Positions 59,620-64,000 of a stretch of 64,000 bases of DNA are shown here, one piece after another (within the stretch, counting starts at the first letter, position 1; every line of letters starts with the position of its first letter). Made by a program: the position numbers and the translations under genes. Origin of the DNA: Actinotalea alkalitolerans (GTDB lineage Bacteria > Actinomycetota > Actinomycetes > Actinomycetales > Cellulomonadaceae); the NCBI RefSeq assembly GCF_023369855.1, contig NZ_JAMBPP010000002.1, positions 118,438 through 182,437 of the forward strand, written 5' to 3'. The notes under the pieces were generated by a model. The model worked only from the letters and a program-made list of their open reading frames with translations. It had not been told where the DNA came from and made no database searches.

Positions 59620-60719
59620 CGGTCCTCCGTCGTCTCGAGCAGTCCGACCCTGCGGCACGCTGCGGCGTAGGGCTCCACGCAGATCTCCTCGACGCTGTGC
59701 ACGCCACCGCGGACGATGACGCTGGGGATGTCACCGAGGGTCACCGCGACCGGTGCGAGGAGCACGCTCGGGACGCCGTGCACGGTGGCGGTCGCTGCCG
59801 GGGTCTCCCCGCGGCCGACCCGCACCGCGAGCTCGGCGGCGGTGCGCGCCTGCTGGCTGATCGCCTTGTAGACGGTCATGTGCTGGTCCCCCGACACGAT
59901 GCGCTGGACGGCGGCGAGCTCGGCGTCCTGCCCGGTGACCGGCGGCACCGGGTCCATCCCCGCGGCCCGCATCGCGGAGATCGCGCCCCCCGCGGTGCCG
60001 TCGTTGCCGGCGTACACGCCCACCACCCGTCCGGAGTACTCGGTGAGCTGCCCCTGGACCCACTCCTGGGCCTTGTCGGGGCTCCAGTCAGGCGTGTCGT
60101 ACTCGGCGAGCACGGTCAGCCCCGACTCGTCGAGCGCGCGGCGCAGACCCGCCTTGAGGCCTGCGACGTTCGGGTCGGTGGCCGCCCCGTGGACCAGCAG
60201 CACGCCCTGGTCCACAGCGACGTCCGGCCCGACGGCGCGGACCAGCGCCTCGCCCTGCAGCTGACCGACCCGCGTGCTGTCGTAGGCCACGAAGTAGTCC
60301 AGGTCGACGTCGGCCACGAAGCGGTCGTAGGCGATCACCGCGACCCCGCGCTCCTTGGCGGCCACCACGATGCTCTGGGCCGCGGCGGCGTCGACCGCGC
60401 CGAGCACCAGCACCTGGGCCCCCTGGGTGAGCGCCGACTCGGCCTGCTGCTGCTGACGTGCGGCGTCCTGCCCGGCGTTGGCGTACAGCACCCGGCACCC
60501 CGGGCAGCGCTCGGCGACGACCTGCTCGAAGACCGGGCGGTCGATCCCCTCGTACCGGGCGGTCTTGGACTCGGGCAGCAGCAGGGCGATCGTGGGTCGC
60601 GTCCCGTCCTGCGGGCTCGCGGTGGGCTCACCGTCGCCCGTGCAGGCGCCGAGCAGGACGCCGACCACGAGGACCAGCGCGGCGACCACGACGGACCGGC
60701 GGTGCAGCGGACGCCTCAT
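59616..60719 (-). CDS. Sugar ABC transporter substrate-binding lipoprotein (XylF-like)
   Basis: Lipoprotein of 367 residues (signal SVVVAALVLVVGVLLGACTG, lipid Cys26) with the periplasmic-binding-protein type I fold: PTIALLLPESKTARYEGIDR, GVAVIAYDRFVADVDLDYFV, VVGVYAGNDGTAGGAISAM and PPVTGQDAELAAVQRIVSGD. These blocks are as in D-xylose-binding XylF. Delivers the sugar to the permease in this operon. Its ATG overlaps the ROK gene's stop, so regulator and transporter are translated together. Confidence 0.92.
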   Translation of the reverse strand: MRRPLHRRSVVVAALVLVVGVLLGACTGDGEPTASPQDGTRPTIALLLPESKTARYEGIDRPVFEQVVAERCPGCRVLYANAGQDAARQQQQAESALTQGAQVLVLGAVDAAAAQSIVVAAKERGVAVIAYDRFVADVDLDYFVAYDSTRVGQLQGEALVRAVGPDVAVDQGVLLVHGAATDPNVAGLKAGLRRALDESGLTVLAEYDTPDWSPDKAQEWVQGQLTEYSGRVVGVYAGNDGTAGGAISAMRAAGMDPVPPVTGQDAELAAVQRIVSGDQHMTVYKAISQQARTAAELAVRVGRGETPAATATVHGVPSVLLAPVAVTLGDIPSVIVRGGVHSVEEICVEPYAAACRRVGLLETTEDR

Positions 60720-61909
60720 GATCGGACCACCCCCACGGGCATCGCCGAACCCACCTGGTAGGCGTCCAGCGCCAGCGCCAGCGCACCACGGACCTCGGCC
60801 TGGTCACCCAGCGCCGAGGCGGTGACGGCGACCGGACCCGCAGTGCTGGTCATGACCCGCGCGGCCAGCGCCACGTCGAGCGGGCGCAGCAGCAGCGCCC
60901 CGGCGTGCGCGAGCTCGCCCCCGACGACGACGAGCTCGGGGTCGACGATCGCGCAGACCGCCGCGATGGCGACTCCCAGGTGGGTGCCGGCGTCGGTGAC
61001 CACCTCCCGGCAGGCCTCGTCGCCGTCCAGCGCGCGGGTGACGACGTCCCGCAGGGTCAGGTGCCCGTGGGTCGGCCGCAGCCGGGCGAGCAGCGCGGGG
61101 GCCCCGACGACGGTCTCGAGGCAGCCGCGACCGCCGCACCGGCACTCGAGGCCGTCGTCCACGACGGGGACGTGGCCGAGCTCACCGGCAGCGCCGCTGC
61201 GCCCGTGGAAGACACGACCGTCGAGCAGCAGCCCGGCACCGACCCCGTGGGCGACCCGCACGTAGACGGCGTTGCGCGCCCCCCGGGCCGCGCCGAGCCG
61301 GGCCTCGGCGAGCGTGCCGAGGTTGGCGTCGTTGTCGGTGTGCACCGGCAGCCCGAGGCGCCGACCGAGCACCTCGGGGACCACCACCCCGTCCCAGCCG
61401 CGCATCAGCCCGACGGCCGAGACCTGGCCGGTGCGGACGTCCACCGGCGCCGGCAGCCCCACACCGACCGCGAGGACCTCGGCGAGGGTCGAGTCCAGGG
61501 CGTCGACCATCTCCTCGATCATCAGGGCGGCCCGGTCGAGCCCGTCGTCGGCGCGGTGCTCGCGCGGCAGCGGCAGTCGCTGCTCGGCCACCACGTGGTG
61601 GGAGACGTCGGCCAGGGCGACCCGCAGCGACCGGTCGGCGAAGTGCACGCCTGCGACCAGGCCGACGGTGCGGGCCAGGGTGACCTGCAGCGCGCGGCGT
61701 CCGCTGCGCGAGGTCGGTGTGGTCCGGAGCACGCCGGCCAGGGCCAGCTCCTTGACGATGTTGGAGATGGTCGCGGGCGACAGGCCGGTGACCCCGGAGA
61801 GCTCGACCTGGGTGATGGACCCGCGTTGCTGCACCGCGCTCACGATCCGAGCCCTGTTGGCCTCACGCAGCGACGTCTGGGATCCCGGCGTCGCCCGGTC
61901 CTTGGCCAC
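60716..61909 (-). CDS. ROK family transcriptional regulator
   Basis: Protein of 397 residues with an N-terminal MarR-like winged helix (RIVSAVQQRGSITQVELSGV, then TGLSPATISNIVKEL) and a ROK sugar-kinase-like domain: AVGVGLPAPVDVRTGQ, DNDANLGTLAEARLG, SGAAGELGHVPVV and the zinc motif CRCGGRGCLE. XylR/NagC-type members repress sugar operons. It heads the ABC operon and diverges from a second sugar-binding protein gene, so it probably controls both. The GTG at 61909 follows TATCCT by five bases. Confidence 0.92.
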   Translation of the reverse strand: MAKDRATPGSQTSLREANRARIVSAVQQRGSITQVELSGVTGLSPATISNIVKELALAGVLRTTPTSRSGRRALQVTLARTVGLVAGVHFADRSLRVALADVSHHVVAEQRLPLPREHRADDGLDRAALMIEEMVDALDSTLAEVLAVGVGLPAPVDVRTGQVSAVGLMRGWDGVVVPEVLGRRLGLPVHTDNDANLGTLAEARLGAARGARNAVYVRVAHGVGAGLLLDGRVFHGRSGAAGELGHVPVVDDGLECRCGGRGCLETVVGAPALLARLRPTHGHLTLRDVVTRALDGDEACREVVTDAGTHLGVAIAAVCAIVDPELVVVGGELAHAGALLLRPLDVALAARVMTSTAGPVAVTASALGDQAEVRGALALALDAYQVGSAMPVGVVRS

Positions 61910-61975
61910 ACCGGAGGATATCGCGCGCCACGCCCCCCGCGGTTCGCGACCCTCCCCGCGGCGGTCCCCGCACCC

Positions 61976-62004
61976 TTGACACCGCAGGTCGCTGAGCCTT
62001 GGAT
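61976..62004 (+). promoter_or_regulatory. Promoter of the second sugar-binding protein gene
   Basis: A consensus -35 TTGACA (61976-61981) and TTGGAT (61999-62004) with a 17-base spacer. Predicted start ~62011 leaves a leader of about 100 bases. It lies between the divergent ROK and binding-protein genes. Confidence 0.6.
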
Positions 62005-62109
62005 GGCGGCCAGGTGGCACCACGGGACCCCGACCTGCGCCACACTGGCGAGGCGGCCCCGTGCCGCCACGAGCCCCACGCCCCCGGTGGAACCGAGGTA
62101 CCAGCGACG

Positions 62110-63402
62110 ATGCGCACCAGGACGCGCCTGCGCGTGAGCACGCACGCCCTGATCACGATGACCCTGGGCGCACTCGTGCTGACGGCCTGCACCCCGGACC
62201 GCTCACCCGCCACCACGCCGACCCCGCCACCCGACCAGGTCGAGGTCTTCTCCTGGTGGGCCAGCGGGTCGGAGAAGCTCGCGCTGGACTCCCTGGTTGC
62301 GGAGTTCGCCGACCAGCACCCCGGGACGACCTTCGTCAACGGCGGGGTGGCCGGCGGCGCGGGGTCGGTCGCCAAGGACCTGCTGCGCTCGCGGATCGCT
62401 GCTGGCGACCCGCCCGACACCTTCCAGGTCCATGCGGGCGCAGAGCTCGCCGACCACGTGGCCGCGGGCCATCTCGAGGAGCTCACCGCCCTCTACACCC
62501 GGCTGGGACTGGACGGGGTCTTCTCGGCCGACCTCCTCGAGCAGGTGAGCGTCGACGGGGCGGTCTACGCGGTCCCGACCGCGATCCACCGGGCCAACGT
62601 GGTGTGGGCGAGCACGGCCGTCCTCGAGGCGGCCGGGCTCGACCCGGGCACCTCCTACACGAACCTCGACCAGTGGTTCGTCGCGCTCGAGGCGGTGGCC
62701 GCCACCGGACGCATCCCGCTGGCGCTGGGCTCGACGTGGACGCAGGTGCACCTCCTCGAGACCGTCCTCCTGGCGGACCTGGGTGCCGACGGCTACGTCG
62801 GGCTCTGGGACGGCAGCACCGACTGGGCCTCCCCCGAGGTCACCGCTGCGCTCGAGGACTTCGAGCGCCTCGTCGGCTACTCCGACCCGGGCCGGGACGG
62901 CCTCGACTGGCCCGACGCCGCCCAGCGGGTCATCGACGGCGACGCGGCGTTCACCGTGATGGGCGACTGGGCGCTGGCGCTCTTCCGTGAGTCTGGCCAG
63001 GCCGAGCGCGTGGACTACCGGTGGTTCCCGGTGCCGGGGACCGCCGGGACCTTCGACCTCGTGGTGGACGCGTTCACCCTGCCTGTGGGTGCTCGGCGGC
63101 CCGACGCGGCCGAGGCGTGGCTGGACACCGTCTCCTCGCTCTCGGCCCAGACGGCGTTCTCGACCACCAAGGGCTCGATACCGGCCCGCCTGGACGCCAA
63201 CCCGGCGGTGTTCGAGACCTATCAGCGCTCCGCGCTGTCCGCGTACCAGGGTGGGGTCCTGGTGCCCTCGTTGGCGCACGGCTCGGCGGTCGCCCCCGCC
63301 GTCCTGGAGGAGATCAGCGCTGCCGTGTCCCTGTTCACCACCGGTGGTTCGACGGTCGCCGACCTGCAGGATGACCTCCGGCGCGCGGTCGCCCGGACAT
63401 GA
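62110..63402 (+). CDS. Extracellular solute-binding lipoprotein, family 1
   Basis: Lipoprotein of 430 residues (lipobox LVLTACTPD) with the family 1 sugar-binding fold: VEVFSWWASGSEKLALDSLV, then FADQHPGTTFVNGGVAGGAG, then KDLLRSRIAAGDPPDTFQVH and FTVMGDWALALFRESG. Closest in type to glucose/mannose-binding GtsA-like proteins. Its permease genes (two MalF/MalG-type subunits) are not next to it; the convergent pullulanase-type gene follows, so the protein is an orphan here or serves a distant ABC system. GAGG precedes the ATG at a long spacing. Confidence 0.9.
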   Translation: MRTRTRLRVSTHALITMTLGALVLTACTPDRSPATTPTPPPDQVEVFSWWASGSEKLALDSLVAEFADQHPGTTFVNGGVAGGAGSVAKDLLRSRIAAGDPPDTFQVHAGAELADHVAAGHLEELTALYTRLGLDGVFSADLLEQVSVDGAVYAVPTAIHRANVVWASTAVLEAAGLDPGTSYTNLDQWFVALEAVAATGRIPLALGSTWTQVHLLETVLLADLGADGYVGLWDGSTDWASPEVTAALEDFERLVGYSDPGRDGLDWPDAAQRVIDGDAAFTVMGDWALALFRESGQAERVDYRWFPVPGTAGTFDLVVDAFTLPVGARRPDAAEAWLDTVSSLSAQTAFSTTKGSIPARLDANPAVFETYQRSALSAYQGGVLVPSLAHGSAVAPAVLEEISAAVSLFTTGGSTVADLQDDLRRAVART

Positions 63403-63438
63403 CGGTGGGGTGCGCACCGCGGTGCGCACCCCACCGTC
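63401..63438. terminator. Perfect bidirectional terminator
   Basis: GACGGTGGGGTGCGCACC and GGTGCGCACCCCACCGTC form an 18-base perfect stem around GC. It begins in the stop codon of the binding-protein gene and ends 24 bases before the convergent gene's stop, so it serves both. Confidence 0.8.
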
Positions 63439-63462
63439 CACCCGTCGACGACGGTCCGCCCG

Positions 63463-64000
63463 TCAGGGGCGCAGGAACCCGAACAGGTGCCGCAGCAACG
63501 AGGAGAGCCACTCCCACAGCCAGCTCGGCCCCGGCCACGACCCCCCGCCCCCGGGAGCCTCCTGGTCGTCGACCAGCACGGTGACCGTGCGCGCGGGCAC
63601 CGTCACCTCGCCGGTCGCGGCGTCCCATGCGGTCTGCCGGACCACCTCGTCGCTGCCCTGCTCAAGAACCTCCGAGAGGGTGTAGTCCGCTCCGGCGAGC
63701 CCGTCGACGCCGAGGGTGACCTCGGTGTCGGTGGCGTTGAACACCACCAGCATCCCGTCCAACGACCGGTCGACGTCGGGACCGACGGTGTCGTCGACGT
63801 GCATCATGATCACCCCGGGTACCGCGTCCGGCCCGCTGCCCGGGAAGGTGACCTTCTGCTCGATGAGCTCGGCGTCCCCCAGTCGGAACAGGTCGGTCGA
63901 GAACCGCAGGCGCAGCAGGTCGGCGGGGGGCGGCGGCGCCCCGCCGGCGGGGTCGGGCGCGGGCGTGTGCGGGGGGGGGGGCGGGAGGGGGGGCATGGGC
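63463..64000 (-). CDS. Pullulanase-type alpha-1,6-glucosidase, C-terminal part only
   Basis: Only the last ~155 residues are reliable. The frame reads LLRLRFSTDLFRLGDAELIE, KVTFPGSGPDAVPGVIMMHV, DDTVGPDVDRSLDGMLVVFN and VTVPARTVTVLVDDQ. This is the DUF3372-type C-terminal domain of secreted actinobacterial pullulanases (starch or glycogen debranching). The terminal SWLWEWLSSLLRHLFGFL is an amphipathic tail. Beyond about 63925 the frame turns into Pro/Gly runs from poly-G DNA and does not look like the family, so the window end is probably artefactual; the catalytic domain lies outside. Confidence 0.78.
   Translation of the reverse strand, partial: PMPPLPPPPPHTPAPDPAGGAPPPPADLLRLRFSTDLFRLGDAELIEQKVTFPGSGPDAVPGVIMMHVDDTVGPDVDRSLDGMLVVFNATDTEVTLGVDGLAGADYTLSEVLEQGSDEVVRQTAWDAATGEVTVPARTVTVLVDDQEAPGGGGSWPGPSWLWEWLSSLLRHLFGFLRP

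Overview
The window is very G+C-rich, densely coding DNA from a high-GC actinobacterium. Third codon positions are almost always G or C, GTG starts are common, and WhiB7, mycoredoxin, a mycothiol-type DinB-fold enzyme and an AdnAB helicase-nuclease pair are all present. The sugar-transport and pullulanase genes fit Cellulomonadaceae or a close relative. That family placement is inference; the phylum is secure. Both ends cut genes: an ABC ATPase on the left and a pullulanase-type enzyme on the right, whose last ~75 bases look like a sequencing or assembly artefact.

Bases 1-5,830 look accessory. They hold an ABC-2 type exporter, a haloperoxidase-like hydrolase, an esterase of the PHB-depolymerase family, a tiny protein resembling the first helix of a drug efflux pump, a GPP34 protein, a DUF732-like lipoprotein, and two gene relics (an RHS/polymorphic-toxin-type surface protein and a LacI-type C-terminus). 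This stretch stops at the 3' end of an initiator tRNA gene.

Bases 6,100-33,300 follow the gene order known around Rv3193c-Rv3211 of Mycobacterium tuberculosis: UPF0182, PDZ/Lon-like protease, DUF2342 metalloprotease, whiB7, uvrD2, mycoredoxin, nudC, adnB-adnA, DUF3152, TetR, DUF3107, ferritin-like protein, DEAD-box helicase. The long whiB7 leader with an upstream ORF and attenuator is visible. Then come marC/PHP, an aminopeptidase P, a stress protein, a soluble MgtE-like protein with DUF1003, and Mrp.

Bases 41,000-44,400 are a Leloir operon (DeoR-type regulator, galT, galK), coupled by 4-base stop/start overlaps. Bases 44,800-49,700 hold an extremely acidic cysteine-bearing lipoprotein followed by a MacA-like adaptor and a MacB-like ABC pair; I consider this the best candidate for an undescribed system. 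Two small winged-helix regulator modules (ArsR-like with an MFS pump, ArsR with an SRPBCC protein) each have a perfect palindromic operator with 8-base arms and an 8-base spacer.

One-carbon metabolism is represented by glyA-folD behind a ZTP (pfl) riboswitch and by purU. The right end is a sugar module: a ROK regulator leading a fully coupled ABC operon (binding protein, one-domain ATPase, permease), a divergent second sugar-binding lipoprotein, and the pullulanase-type gene. Many genes have a TANNNT-like -10 box six bases before the start codon, so leaderless mRNAs appear to be the rule; I used this to choose several starts.
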